A DNA stretch of 64,000 nucleotides from Devosia sp. FJ2-5-3 (GCF_029201545.1 NZ_CP104007.1:2948501-3012500); one strand, 5' to 3'. Shown: positions 35,332-45,969, counted from the first letter of the stretch. The notes: generated from the letters alone by a model not told the origin. Numbers and translations are program-made.

Positions 35332-36322
35332 ATGAGCCAGACAAGCGCTATTGAAAAAGCGGCGATAGAGGTGTCCGATCTCAATATCGAGATCAGGGGC
35401 GCCCAAGGGTCATTCGCCGTCGTCTCAGACATGAGCCTCTCAGTGCGGCCGGGTGAAACCCTTTGCATTGTTGGCGAAAGCGGCTGTGGCAAGTCCATGA
35501 CCGCCCTCTCCCTGCTGCGCCTCTTGCCCGAGGCGGCGCGGGTGACCAGCGGCAAGATGCTGATCGACGGCCAGGACTTCCTGGCCATGAACCAGCGTGA
35601 AGTGGAGCATTTCCGCGGCGAGAAGATCGCGATGATCTTCCAGGAACCACTGACCGCGCTCAACCCGGTGCTGAGCATCGGGGAGCAGATTGCCGAGGCC
35701 GTGCGCGCTCACCGCAAGTGCAGTGCCAACAGCGCCCATCAGCGCGCAATCGAAGTGCTGCGCCTCGTGCAGATGCCCGACCCCGAACGTCGCGCCAGGC
35801 AGTTCCCGCATGAGCTTTCGGGTGGCATGCGCCAGCGCGCCATGATCGCACTCGCCCTTGCCTGCGACCCCAGCATCATCATTGCCGACGAACCGACCAC
35901 CGCACTCGACGTGACTATCCAGGCCCAGATCCTGGGGCTGATCTCCGATCTGCAGAAGCGGCTAGGTACGGCCCAGATTCTCATCACGCACGATCTCGGT
36001 GTGGTGTCTGAAGTCGCGGATCGGGTCATCGTGATGTACGCCGGCCGCAAGGTCGAGGAAGCCAGCATCTACGACCTCTTCGACAATCCCCTCCACCCCT
36101 ATACAGTCGGCCTGATGGGTGCCGTGCCCGGCGCCGGTACTTCCTCGCAGGAGGGCGACCGTCTCGCCGATATCGCTGGAACCGTTCCGCCGCTCTGGGA
36201 CCTGCCAAAGGGCTGCGCCTTCGCGCCCCGCTGCCCCAACGCCTCGGCCCGCTGCCTCGAGGAACGTCCACCATTCGAGGAAAAACGCCCGGGCCACTGG
36301 GCCGCCTGCTGGGAGCACAATG

Positions 36323-36333
<11 letters not shown>
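35332..36333 (+). CDS. Peptide-type ABC ATPase DppD-like, operon A
   Basis: 333 aa. Walker A GESGCGKSM (~residues 48-56), Q-loop MIFQEPLTALNP, signature LSGGMRQRAMIALAL, Walker B IIIADEPTTALD and H-switch ILITHDLG. The C-terminal oligopeptide-transport domain contains the cysteine cluster GCAFAPRCPNASARC that binds iron-sulfur in relatives. Ends 11-14 bp inside the next gene. Confidence 0.93.
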
Positions 36334-37297
<964 letters not shown>

Positions 37298-37305
37298 GTA
37301 ATCCA

Positions 37306-38538
37306 ATGACCAAGACCATTATTTTCACCGGCGGCCATATTCTTGATGCCGAGGCGGGCCAGCTGCGGGATGACCTCGAAGTGCAGGTGACGGGAAGCCG
37401 GATCACTGCCATCGGCGCCGCCCTTCCCCGCCCTGCCGACGCAGAGATCATCGATCTTGCCGGCAAGACCCTCATGCCCGGCCTTATCGATTGCCACGTC
37501 CACGTGGTGGCCGAAACGCTCGACCTTTGGGGCAACATGATCGCCCCGAGTTCGCTTTCAGCACTGCGCTCTGCTCGGGTGATGAACGACGCGCTGATGC
37601 GTGGCTTTACGACATTGCGGGATCTGGGTGGCGCCGATTACGGCCTGGTTCTGGCAGTCGAGGAAGGCCTCGTCGATGGCCCGCGCCTCGTCATCTGCGG
37701 CAAGGGCCTTACCACCACGGGTGGTCACGCTGACCTGCGCAAGCGCACTGATGATCGCCCCGGCATCCTGTCGGACCGTCTCGGCTCCATGGGACTCATC
37801 GTGGACGGCGTCGACAATGTCCGCACCGCCTGCCGCACGATGATCAAGGAAGGCGCAAACTTCATCAAGGTAATGGCCAATGGCGGGGTCTCCTCCCCCA
37901 ATGACCCGATCCACTCCATCCAGTATTCGCGCGAAGAGATCGCTGCCATGGTGGAAGAGGCGGACAATGCAGGCCTGTACGTCTCGGCCCATGTCTATAC
38001 CGACAAGGCCATCCGTCGCTGCGTCGAACTCGGCGTGCATTCGCTCGAGCACTGCAATCTGATCGAACCGGAGACGGCCAAACTCGCCGCCGAAAAGGGC
38101 TGCATCGCCGTGCCGACGCTCGTCGCCTACGATGCCCTGGCTATCGAGGGTGAGGCACTCGGCCTCGGCGCCACCGAGTTTTCCAAGATCGAGACCGTTC
38201 GCAGCGGCGGCTTGCGCTCGCTCGAGATCATGCGCGACGCCGGCCTGCCGATGGCTTTCGGGTCGGACCTTCTGGGTCAGCTCCGCAAATATCACTGCAT
38301 GGAGTTTGAACTCCTTGCCAAGGTACTGAGCCCTGCCGAGATCATCCGCTCCGCCACGACGATCGGCGCCCGTCTCTGCCAGCTGGAAGGTCTCGCCGGC
38401 ACCATCGCCGAAAATGCATATGCCGACTTGCTGGTTATTGACGGCAATCCGCTTGAGGACATTACCTTGCTGCAGGATGACGGCGCGCACATGTCGCTCA
38501 TCATGGCTAATGGCAAGGTGGTCAAGCACGCCCTCTAG
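37306..38538 (+). CDS. Prolidase-type amidohydrolase with binuclear metal site
   Basis: 410 aa. All metal ligands of the imidazolonepropionase/Sgx9260-type prolidase group are present: H64 and H66 (LIDCHVHVV), the carboxylated lysine K188 (NFIKVMANGG), H229 (YVSAHVY), H249 (HSLEHC) and D321 (AFGSDLLG). Known relatives cut dipeptides with C-terminal Pro or Arg, or N-acyl amino acids. It follows the last ATPase gene by eight bases, so it belongs to the operon. It most likely takes the imported compound or an intermediate to free amino acid. Confidence 0.88.
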   Translation: MTKTIIFTGGHILDAEAGQLRDDLEVQVTGSRITAIGAALPRPADAEIIDLAGKTLMPGLIDCHVHVVAETLDLWGNMIAPSSLSALRSARVMNDALMRGFTTLRDLGGADYGLVLAVEEGLVDGPRLVICGKGLTTTGGHADLRKRTDDRPGILSDRLGSMGLIVDGVDNVRTACRTMIKEGANFIKVMANGGVSSPNDPIHSIQYSREEIAAMVEEADNAGLYVSAHVYTDKAIRRCVELGVHSLEHCNLIEPETAKLAAEKGCIAVPTLVAYDALAIEGEALGLGATEFSKIETVRSGGLRSLEIMRDAGLPMAFGSDLLGQLRKYHCMEFELLAKVLSPAEIIRSATTIGARLCQLEGLAGTIAENAYADLLVIDGNPLEDITLLQDDGAHMSLIMANGKVVKHAL

Positions 38539-38587
38539 CCCCACCCATCAGCGCTCCGTCCGCGCACTGCCAAGCAAAGGTAAGGCG

Positions 38588-39010
38588 ATGAGCCCACAAA
38601 GCGAAACCGAAACTGCCCGGCCGGCACTGACCCCGGTGGCAATCTTGGCCGGCTTTGCGGTTCTGCTTGGCTTCCAACTGGCGGGAGAGATCTTTGTTGT
38701 CGCAACGCGACTGATCCTTCCCTCCTTCGCTTTTCCAGGGCCGGTGGCGGGCATGCTGCTGCTGCTCGTTTTCCTTACTGTCCGCAAGTCACTCGACTCC
38801 AGCACCAATGCGGTGGCATCTGGGCTCATCGGCGTGCTGTCCCTGCTCTTCGTGCCCTCGGCAGTCGGGGTAATCCAATATGGGGGCGTCCTCGTCGATT
38901 GGGGTGGGCCACTGCTGCTCGCGGTTGTGCTCTCGACGCTGGCGACCCTGTTGGTAACGGTTGGAACGTTCCTCTGGATCGCCAAGCTGACTGGAAAGCA
39001 GTCGCCATGA
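38588..39010 (+). CDS. lrgA: LrgA/CidA-family membrane protein
   Basis: 140 aa, four hydrophobic segments. The LrgA pattern is recognisable: a first helix, PSFAFPGPVAGMLLLLVFL with the conserved PGPVxG step (~residues 37-55), VRKSLDS and FVPSAVGVIQY. ATG 38588 is preceded by AAGGTAAGG. It overlaps the LrgB-like gene by four bases. LrgAB pairs were first described as holin/antiholin-like; newer work shows that some carry pyruvate or related small carboxylates across membranes. The place at the end of a catabolic operon favours a transport role, as an inference. Confidence 0.88.
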   Translation: MSPQSETETARPALTPVAILAGFAVLLGFQLAGEIFVVATRLILPSFAFPGPVAGMLLLLVFLTVRKSLDSSTNAVASGLIGVLSLLFVPSAVGVIQYGGVLVDWGGPLLLAVVLSTLATLLVTVGTFLWIAKLTGKQSP

Positions 39011-39723
39011 GCGGCATCAGCACGATCTGGGTCTATCTCAACACCAGTCCCCTCCTTTGGCTGGCAGTGACCATCGCGGCATTTCTGGCCGCCCATTTTG
39101 TCGGCAGAAAGCTGGGTGGCTCGCCTCTGGCCAACAGCGTTCTGATTGCGGGGGCGATAATCATCGCCCTGCTCCTTGTCTCTGGCACGCCCTACGCGAC
39201 CTATTTCGAAGGCGCGCAGTTCGTGCACTTCCTGCTGGGCCCGGCGACAGTGGCCCTGGCCGTGCCTCTGTTCAAGAATCTCGACAAGGTCAGACCAGTC
39301 CTCCTGCCCATGGCAGGCGCGCTTCTCGCTGGCTCGCTGACAGCGATCGGCAGCGCGGTCGCCATCGTTGCCGCGTTCGGTGCCCCAGCAGATATCATCG
39401 CCTCGATCGCCCCCAAATCGACGAGCGCGCCTATTGCCATGGAACTGGCCAGAAGCCTCGGCGGTGTCCCTTCTCTGGCCGCAGTGCTGGTCATCCTGAC
39501 CGGCATAACGGGCGCTGTGATCGTCACGCCGCTAATGAACTTTCTGCGTATCAAGGACTATGCAGCAAGGGGTTTTGCCGTAGGCGTTGCGTCTCACGGG
39601 ATCGGCACCGCCCGCGCATTTCAGGTCAATGACGTTGCGGGTGCGTTCGCAGGAATTGCCATGGCCTTGAATGGTGCCCTAACAAGCTTCCTGATCCTGA
39701 TCTGGAGCCTGGTCTTCGCCTAG
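39007..39723 (+). CDS. lrgB: LrgB/CidB-family membrane protein
   Basis: 238 aa, about seven hydrophobic segments. LrgB hallmarks are FLLGPATVALAVPLFKN, IAPKSTSAPIAMELARSLGG and FAVGVASHGIGTARAFQ. ATG 39007 overlaps the LrgA stop (ATGA), so the two are coupled. Family relatives include the chloroplast glycolate/glycerate transporter PLGG1. A strong hairpin at 39779-39806 ends the operon. Confidence 0.92.
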   Translation: MSGISTIWVYLNTSPLLWLAVTIAAFLAAHFVGRKLGGSPLANSVLIAGAIIIALLLVSGTPYATYFEGAQFVHFLLGPATVALAVPLFKNLDKVRPVLLPMAGALLAGSLTAIGSAVAIVAAFGAPADIIASIAPKSTSAPIAMELARSLGGVPSLAAVLVILTGITGAVIVTPLMNFLRIKDYAARGFAVGVASHGIGTARAFQVNDVAGAFAGIAMALNGALTSFLILIWSLVFA

Positions 39724-39778
39724 GCGCAGCGCAAACCGCAATAATGCTCTGATCTTCATGCTGGCTCAGACACTGCCG

Positions 39779-39806
39779 GCACAGCCGTGCGGAAGCACGG
39801 CTGTGC
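39779..39806 (+). terminator. Strong hairpin ending operon A
   Basis: Perfect 12-bp arms GCACAGCCGTGC and GCACGGCTGTGC around a GGAA loop, 56 bp past the lrgB stop. There is no immediate T-run (TTTT comes about 15 bp later). The 379-bp gap 39724-40102 holds this hairpin, the inverted repeat at 39881-39910, and no gene. Confidence 0.75.
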
Positions 39807-39880
39807 TCGCCGCGAAATCCTTTTCCGGCTTTCACGAAAAAATCGTCAGACCGCCGGAATAAAATCGGGGTTCACTCCGT

Positions 39881-39910
39881 ATACGAAGCGTGCTGCGCAA
39901 GCTTTCGTAT
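39881..39910. promoter_or_regulatory. Inverted repeat upstream of the second peptide importer
   Basis: ATACGAA (39881-39887) and TTCGTAT (39904-39910) are perfect 7-bp arms with 16 bp between; an extra GC/GC pair extends them with one bulged T. It lies ~190 bp before the operon B binding-protein gene, in AT-richer DNA, and could be the site of the operon's TetR regulator. Confidence 0.4.
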
Positions 39911-40102
39911 CACCAAGTTTAAAATTGCCATTTACCGAAAAAATCGGCCGACACCGAGCAATGCAGAAGTGTAATTTGCAAAGTCGGCCCACTGAAAACA
40001 GTAATGACTGATTGATTTGGCATAAAATCTGGGCTCTCGTGTGACACAAGCCTCCCATGAATTCAGCGAGGAGGTCGTCACTCAGGAACGGAGAGAACAT
40101 TG

Positions 40103-41680
40103 ATGCAAAAGTCACTTGCCCGCCTAACGGCGGTGCTTATCGCGTCGACTGTGCTTGTTGGCGTCGCCAATGCCGAAACCATCCGCTGGGCGCGCTCTTC
40201 TGACGCGCTCACTCTGGATCCGCATTCGCAGAACCAGGGTAACACCCATACCGTCGCCCACCACATCTACGAGACGCTGCTTGGTCGCGACAATGATGGC
40301 TCTTTGACGCCGCGCCTGGCCACGGAATGGGGTTTGAAGGAAGGCGACCCCACGGTCTGGGTGTTCAAGCTGCGCGAGGGCGTGAAGTTCCATAACGGCA
40401 ACGACTTCACTGCAGAGGATGTCATCTATTCGATTGAACGCGCGAAAAGCGAGTTCTCGAACATGAAGCAACTGCACGCAGAAGTGGTATCGGTGAGTGC
40501 GGTAGACGACCACACCGTCGAGTTCCAGATGAAGGGCCCTGCCCTCATCTACCCGAATAACTTGACCAACACTTTCATCATGGACAAAACCTGGTCTGAC
40601 GAGCACGATCTCGCCGTCGTCCAGGATTTCGCGAGCGGCGCGAGCAATTACTCGGTGCTGAACACCAATGGCACCGGTCCCTACACCCTGGTATCGCGTG
40701 AAGTCGACGTCAAAACGGTCCTCACGTCTCACGACGGCTGGTGGGGCGAAAAGCCCGCCGTGACCGATATCGAATATCTCACCATTGCCGATGCCCAGAC
40801 CCGCGTCTCGGCCTTGCTCTCCGGTGAAGTCGACATCGTCCAGGACGTGCCGCCGCAGGACATTGAGCGCCTTGGCAATACTGAGGGATTCAAGGTCGAA
40901 ATCGGCCCGGAAAATCGCTTCATCTATTTCGGCTATCGCTTTGGCGAAGAGCCGCTGAAGTCCTCGAACATCACCGACAGCAACCCGTTCAACAACCCGC
41001 AGGTGCGCGAAGCGATGGAGCTGGTTCTTGATCGAGATGCGATCAAGCAGGTCGTCATGCGTGGCCAGTCGATCCCCACCGGCATTCCCAACCCGCCCTT
41101 CGTGAACGGGTGGACCCCGGAACTCGACGCCTATCCGAAACCCGACATCGAAAAAGCCAAGGCGCTTATGGTGGAAGCCGGGTATCCGGATGGCTTCACG
41201 GTCACGCTCGACACACCGAACAACCGCTACGTCAATGACGAAGCCATCTCCACGGCCTATGTCGGCATGCTCGGCCAGATCGGCATCAAGGTGACCCTGG
41301 CCTCGCGTCCGGTCGCCGAACACAGCCCGATCATTCTCGCCAACAATTCCGACTTCTATCTGCTCGGCTGGGGCGTCCCAACCTTTGACTCCGCCTATGT
41401 CTTCAACGACCTGATCCACTCCAAGACGGATCTGCATGGCACGTACAATGTCGGCCTCTACAGCAATCCGGAACTGGACGAGAAGATCATCGCCCTCGGC
41501 ACGATGGACGACATCGCCGCACGCGATGCGACGATCGCCGAAATCTGGAACGTAGTGAAGGCAGACCGGGTGCTGATGCCCGTGCACAACCAGGTGCTCG
41601 CCTACGCAATGCGCGAAGGTGTCACCCTGCCGGTGCAGCCGGAAAACCAGCCGAACATGACCACGGTCACTTTCGACTAA
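40103..41680 (+). CDS. Peptide-type ABC importer binding protein (family 5), operon B
   Basis: 525 aa from ATG 40103 (GGAGAG upstream; an adjoining TTG is less likely). The signal peptide is MQKSLARLTAVLIASTVLVG with cleavage near ANA-E. The mature N-terminus TIRWARSSDALTLDPHSQNQ and the GVKFHNGNDFTAEDVIYSIERA motif are typical of family 5 proteins. It is not close to the operon A binding protein in wording beyond family motifs, so the two importers probably take different ligands. Confidence 0.92.
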   Translation: MQKSLARLTAVLIASTVLVGVANAETIRWARSSDALTLDPHSQNQGNTHTVAHHIYETLLGRDNDGSLTPRLATEWGLKEGDPTVWVFKLREGVKFHNGNDFTAEDVIYSIERAKSEFSNMKQLHAEVVSVSAVDDHTVEFQMKGPALIYPNNLTNTFIMDKTWSDEHDLAVVQDFASGASNYSVLNTNGTGPYTLVSREVDVKTVLTSHDGWWGEKPAVTDIEYLTIADAQTRVSALLSGEVDIVQDVPPQDIERLGNTEGFKVEIGPENRFIYFGYRFGEEPLKSSNITDSNPFNNPQVREAMELVLDRDAIKQVVMRGQSIPTGIPNPPFVNGWTPELDAYPKPDIEKAKALMVEAGYPDGFTVTLDTPNNRYVNDEAISTAYVGMLGQIGIKVTLASRPVAEHSPIILANNSDFYLLGWGVPTFDSAYVFNDLIHSKTDLHGTYNVGLYSNPELDEKIIALGTMDDIAARDATIAEIWNVVKADRVLMPVHNQVLAYAMREGVTLPVQPENQPNMTTVTFD

Positions 41681-41697
41681 TTTCCGTCAATCCAGGG

Positions 41698-41729
41698 CCG
41701 CCGCGCGGAGAGTCCGTCTCCCGCGGCGG
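41698..41729 (+). terminator. Intercistronic stem-loop after operon B binding-protein gene
   Basis: Outer arms CCGCCGCG (41698-41705) and CGCGGCGG (41722-41729) enclose an inner stem GGAGA/TCTCC, giving a 13-bp interrupted stem. It starts 18 bp past the stop and ends 20 bp before the permease start. No T-run follows, which fits mRNA stabilisation or attenuation inside the operon. Confidence 0.7.
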
Positions 41730-41749
41730 TTCGCATTTGAGGGGGCGCC

Positions 41750-42730
41750 ATGCTCGCCTTCATTGCCCGGCGGCTTCTGCAATCCGTCATCGTCATGCTA
41801 GTCGTGGCTTTCATCGCTTTCCTCGTCTTCCGTTATGTTGGCGATCCCTTGGCTGCCCTGCTCAGCCAGGATGCCAAGCAGGCCGATTACGACGCGGCGC
41901 GCGAACGCCTTGGACTCGACCAACCGTTCTACGTCCAGTTTTTCTATTTTGTCGCCAACGCCCTCCAAGGCCAGTTCGGCATATCGTATCGTCTGCAACA
42001 GCCAGTGAGCCAGTTGATCCTTGAACGGCTACCGGCGACGATCGAGTTGGCATTCGCCTCTTCAATCATCGCACTCATCGGCGGGGTCCTTTTGGGCATC
42101 TATACTGCCCTTCGCCAGAGGGCTGTTTCGACAGGCATTATCATGACCCTGTCGCTGATCGGGGTTTCAATCCCGACCTTTCTGATTGGCATCGGGCTCA
42201 TCTACGTGTTCGCCGTGGAACTAAAATGGCTCCCGTCGTTCGGGCGTGGCGAAGTCGTGCAGATTGGGTGGTGGCGCACAGGTCTCCTCACGCAATCCGG
42301 CCTTCGGTCGCTGATCCTGCCAGCCATCACGCTCTCGCTGTTCCAGCTCACGCTGATCATGCGCCTGGTGCGGGCAGAAATGCTCGAAGTGATGCGGACC
42401 GACTATATCCGTTTCGCAAGGGCTCGCGGGCTTTCCAAGCGTGCCATTAATTTCGGCCATGCACTCAAGAATACCATGGTTCCCGTCATTACGATTACCG
42501 GGCTTCAGCTGGGTTCCGTGATCGCCTTCGCCATTATCACCGAGACGGTATTTCAGTGGCCGGGCGTGGGTTCCCTCTTCGTCAATTCGGTTGCGGCCGT
42601 CGACGTGCCAGTCATGGCCGCCTATCTCGTCTTCGTGGCGCTCGTCTTTGTGGTGATCAACCTCATCGTCGACATCCTTTATTTCATCGTCGATCCGCGA
42701 CTGCGCGTCGGCGCAAAAACCGGGAGGTAG
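41750..42730 (+). CDS. Peptide-type ABC permease DppB-like, operon B
   Basis: 326 aa, six hydrophobic segments, starting MLAFIARRLLQSVIVMLVVA. The EAA loop MRTDYIRFARARGLSKRAIN is near residues 215-235. Same family and length as the operon A DppB, but clearly diverged from it. Confidence 0.93.
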   Translation: MLAFIARRLLQSVIVMLVVAFIAFLVFRYVGDPLAALLSQDAKQADYDAARERLGLDQPFYVQFFYFVANALQGQFGISYRLQQPVSQLILERLPATIELAFASSIIALIGGVLLGIYTALRQRAVSTGIIMTLSLIGVSIPTFLIGIGLIYVFAVELKWLPSFGRGEVVQIGWWRTGLLTQSGLRSLILPAITLSLFQLTLIMRLVRAEMLEVMRTDYIRFARARGLSKRAINFGHALKNTMVPVITITGLQLGSVIAFAIITETVFQWPGVGSLFVNSVAAVDVPVMAAYLVFVALVFVVINLIVDILYFIVDPRLRVGAKTGR

Positions 42731-42734
42731 CATC

Positions 42735-43694
42735 GTGACAGATCTGCCCCAATCCCCCGATACGCCCGTACTCGCGGCAAAGTCGTCGCGCTGGAAGAAC
42801 TTTGTCCAATCCGACATTGTGTGGTCCTACAGGCATTCTCCAATCACCATCGTCGCCTCCGTCGTCGCGGCGCTGCTCATCCTCATGGCCATATTTGCTC
42901 CCTGGCTGGCCCCCTACAATCCGTTCAACCCGGCCACGCTCAATTTGATGGACGGCTTCACCCCGCCCAATTCCACGTCGATGAGCGGCAAGTACTTCAC
43001 GCTTGGCACAGACAGCCAAGGCCGGGACATGCTCTCGACGATCATGTACGGCTCCCGCGTCTCCCTGTTCGTCGGGGTTATGGCCACTCTTTTCGCAATG
43101 GTCATGGGCGTGGGCCTCGGGCTCGTCTCCGGCTATGTCGGTGGCGTCGTCGACGCCATCATCATGCGCGTTGCAGACGTCCAGCTCAGCTTTCCGGCGA
43201 TCCTCATCGCACTTCTGATCTTCGGGGTTGCACGCGGGATCATTCCGCCCAATCAGCAGGAAGGTACGGCCGTCTGGGTCCTGATCGTCGCCATCGGTCT
43301 GGCGAACTGGGCACAGTTCGCACGCACAGTGCGCGGCGCCACGATGGTTGAGCGGCAGAAGGACTATGTCGCGGCAGCCCGAATACTCGGTGTCAATCCG
43401 ATCATCATTCTGCTGCGCCACGTTCTGCCCAATGTCATGGGTCCGGTGCTGGTCATCGGCACGATCGGGCTGGCATTGGCTATCATCGAGGAGGCCACGC
43501 TCTCCTATCTCGGCGTAGGCGTCCCACCAACACAACCCTCGCTGGGTACGCTGATCCGCATCGGCCAGCAATTTCTGTTCTCGGGAGAATGGTGGATCCT
43601 GCTGTTCCCGGCCGCCACCCTTATTTTGCTCGCTCTTTCGGTCAACCTTCTTGGTGACTGGTTGCGCGATGCCCTCAACCCGAAGTTGCGCTGA
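42735..43694 (+). CDS. Peptide-type ABC permease DppC-like, operon B
   Basis: 319 aa from a GTG at 42735 with GGGAGG eight bases upstream. The ~25-residue cytoplasmic N-terminal extension is longer than in the operon A homologue. DppC motifs are FTLGTDSQGRDMLSTIMYGS and the EAA loop VERQKDYVAAARILGVNPII. The stop overlaps the ATPase start by one base. Confidence 0.93.
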   Translation: MTDLPQSPDTPVLAAKSSRWKNFVQSDIVWSYRHSPITIVASVVAALLILMAIFAPWLAPYNPFNPATLNLMDGFTPPNSTSMSGKYFTLGTDSQGRDMLSTIMYGSRVSLFVGVMATLFAMVMGVGLGLVSGYVGGVVDAIIMRVADVQLSFPAILIALLIFGVARGIIPPNQQEGTAVWVLIVAIGLANWAQFARTVRGATMVERQKDYVAAARILGVNPIIILLRHVLPNVMGPVLVIGTIGLALAIIEEATLSYLGVGVPPTQPSLGTLIRIGQQFLFSGEWWILLFPAATLILLALSVNLLGDWLRDALNPKLR

Positions 43695-45334
43695 TGACCG
43701 AGCCCGTTCTTTCCATAAAGGACCTCGTCGTAGAGTTCCCCTTCCGTGATGACGTGTTCCGTGCCGTAGATGGAGTCTCCTTCGACATCATGCCCGGTGA
43801 AGTCGTGGGCGTGGTGGGCGAGAGTGGCGCCGGCAAATCCATGACCGGCTCCGCTGTCATCGGTCTTATCGAGCGGCCAGGCCATATTGCGGGTGGGGAA
43901 ATCCGCCTGAAGGGCATGCGGATCGACAACCTGTCAGAAGAGCAGAAGGCAAAACTGCGCGGCAAGCGCATCGGCATGGTCTTTCAGGATCCGCTCACAA
44001 GCCTCAACCCACTCTATACTGTGGGCAAGCAGTTGGTGGAGACCATTCGCACGCATCTGCCGCTCAATGAGGCCGAAGCGCGCAAGAAGGCTATCGATTT
44101 GCTGACCGAGGCCGGCATCCCAAAAGCGGCGGAGCGCATCGATAGCTATCCGCACCAATTTTCCGGCGGCATGCGGCAGCGCGTGGTCATCGCGCTGGCC
44201 ATCGCGGCAGGACCAGAACTCATCATTGCCGACGAGCCCACATCGGCGCTTGATGTGTCTGTCCAGGCCCAGATCATCAAAGTTCTCAAGAAGCTCTGTG
44301 CCAGCCACGGCGCGGCGGTGATGCTGATTACGCATGATATGGGCGTCATCGCACAGACCGCAGATCGAATGGTGGTCATGCACCATGGCAAGGTGGTGGA
44401 GACAGGCACTGTCGGTGACATCATTCGCCGGCCTCGTGAACCGTACACAGTCAAGCTTATTGAATCGATCCCGACTATCGTCCGTCAGGAAGGGGCAGCA
44501 GTGCCCAGCGTCGCCGCCAACGATGACAAGGCGTATGTGCAGGTCAAAGCGCTCGTACGGGATTTCGAGATCGGAGGCGGCAGCTTTACCAAGCTCCTGC
44601 CTGGCAAGGTGGAAATGTTCCGCGCCGTCAACGAGGTCAGCTTCACCATCAACAAGGGCGAGACATTCGGCCTTGTCGGGGAGAGCGGCTCGGGCAAGTC
44701 GACCTGTGCCAAGATGATCGTCGGCCTCGTTCGCCCCAGCTCAGGTCATATCCTGGTTGATGGCCACGACATATGGGCCGGCGGCAAAGGGCATCAGGAG
44801 CGCCGCAAACGCGTGCAGATGATCTTCCAGGACCCCTATGCTAGCCTCAATCCCCGCTGGAGGGTGAAGGACATCATCGCAGAGCCGATGCGCACGCTGG
44901 GTATAGCCCGCAACCGCACCGAGGTGGACCAGCGGGTCGCCGAACTCCTGACGAAGGTGCGGCTCGATCCCAGCGTGATGCGGAAATTTCCTCATGAATT
45001 TTCCGGGGGGCAGCGCCAGCGCATCGCCATAGCGAGGGCCCTTTCGAGCCAGCCCGAGTTCATCGTCTGCGATGAGCCAACGTCCGCCCTCGACGTGTCG
45101 GTGCAGGCCCAGGTTCTTGAGCTGATGCAAGCCCTGCAGGAGGAATTCGGCCTGACCTATCTGCTCATCAGCCACAACCTTGCCGTGGTGCGGCAGATGA
45201 GCAATGCCGTAGGTGTGCTGCACAACGGGGTGATGGTGGAGAAAGGTCCGACTGATCAGATTTTCGATAACCCGCAGGCCGACTATACGCGCATGCTCCT
45301 CGACGCCGTCCCGGATATTTCCAAGGTGGCGTGA
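43694..45334 (+). CDS. Fused two-domain ABC ATPase (DppD-DppF), operon B
   Basis: 546 aa with two complete ATPase domains. The first has GESGAGKSM, FSGGMRQRVVIALAI and LIIADEPTSALD. The second has GESGSGKST, FSGGQRQRIAIARAL and FIVCDEPTSALD. Such fusions replace the separate DppD and DppF subunits of operon A; both active sites look intact. A ~50-residue linker near residues 255-300 joins them. It lacks the cysteine-rich tail at the very end. The next gene (TetR) starts inside its last codons. Confidence 0.94.
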   Translation: MTEPVLSIKDLVVEFPFRDDVFRAVDGVSFDIMPGEVVGVVGESGAGKSMTGSAVIGLIERPGHIAGGEIRLKGMRIDNLSEEQKAKLRGKRIGMVFQDPLTSLNPLYTVGKQLVETIRTHLPLNEAEARKKAIDLLTEAGIPKAAERIDSYPHQFSGGMRQRVVIALAIAAGPELIIADEPTSALDVSVQAQIIKVLKKLCASHGAAVMLITHDMGVIAQTADRMVVMHHGKVVETGTVGDIIRRPREPYTVKLIESIPTIVRQEGAAVPSVAANDDKAYVQVKALVRDFEIGGGSFTKLLPGKVEMFRAVNEVSFTINKGETFGLVGESGSGKSTCAKMIVGLVRPSSGHILVDGHDIWAGGKGHQERRKRVQMIFQDPYASLNPRWRVKDIIAEPMRTLGIARNRTEVDQRVAELLTKVRLDPSVMRKFPHEFSGGQRQRIAIARALSSQPEFIVCDEPTSALDVSVQAQVLELMQALQEEFGLTYLLISHNLAVVRQMSNAVGVLHNGVMVEKGPTDQIFDNPQADYTRMLLDAVPDISKVA

Positions 45335-45969
45335 ACATGGCGATGATGGAGTCTATGGAGGCCACGCGACGCAGACACATCATCGATTGTACCATTCGCG
45401 TCATTGCGCGTGACGGTTTGACGGGAACGTCGCTGTCACGCGTCGCGCGGGAGGCCAAGGTCGCGAAGGGGATAATTTGCTACTATTTTGGAAATAAGGA
45501 CGGACTTTTCGCCGCGGTGATGGAGCGTTTACGCGAACGGACCTTCCTCTCCGCAGTGAAAAGGGCAGAAAGTCGTGATGAAGCCTGGGAGCGGATTGCA
45601 GCATTTGTTTGTACTCATCTCCAGCTCATGCGCGATCGACAGGTCGAGGTCCTCGCCATGCGCCACCTTGCCGAAAGTGACGGAAATGGCCAGGACGAGG
45701 ATCAGATTTCGATCTGGCGTGAACAGCGCGACTGGCTGGCAGAAACGCTGATGGCTGGACAACTTGCTGGCGATTTCAAGCAGTTCGATGCGCATGTGGT
45801 GGCCGGAGCAATCTCCGGAGCCATCGATAGTGGCCTTGCACGATTGGCCCACGACCCCGAGTTCGATCTCAATCATTGCTCCGCGCAATTGCTTGCACTG
45901 CTTGAGCCTGGGGTGCGCGGCGCAAACTTGCCTGACGTCATTCCCGATGCTTCACTAGCTGCAGAGTGA
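45331..45969 (+). CDS. TetR-family regulator (BetI-like), operon B
   Basis: 212 aa from GTG 45331, which overlaps the ATPase stop; ATG 45337 is an alternative. The HTH region is TRRRHIIDCTIRVIARDGLTG, then LSRVAREAKVAKGIICYYFGNKDGLF, at residues ~11-60. The C-terminal ligand domain resembles BetI. It probably senses the importer's substrate and controls the operon. Its stop (GTGA) overlaps the start of the sigma factor gene. Confidence 0.88.
   Translation: MNMAMMESMEATRRRHIIDCTIRVIARDGLTGTSLSRVAREAKVAKGIICYYFGNKDGLFAAVMERLRERTFLSAVKRAESRDEAWERIAAFVCTHLQLMRDRQVEVLAMRHLAESDGNGQDEDQISIWREQRDWLAETLMAGQLAGDFKQFDAHVVAGAISGAIDSGLARLAHDPEFDLNHCSAQLLALLEPGVRGANLPDVIPDASLAAE

Noticed and set aside
36119..36319. 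Upstream extension of the DppF-like ATPase
   Set aside because: It would lie within the DppD-like gene; the ABC domain begins after 36320.
38588..39723. LrgAB as a toxin or programmed-death system
   Set aside because: No murein hydrolase or LytSR-type regulator nearby; genomic context favours metabolite transport.
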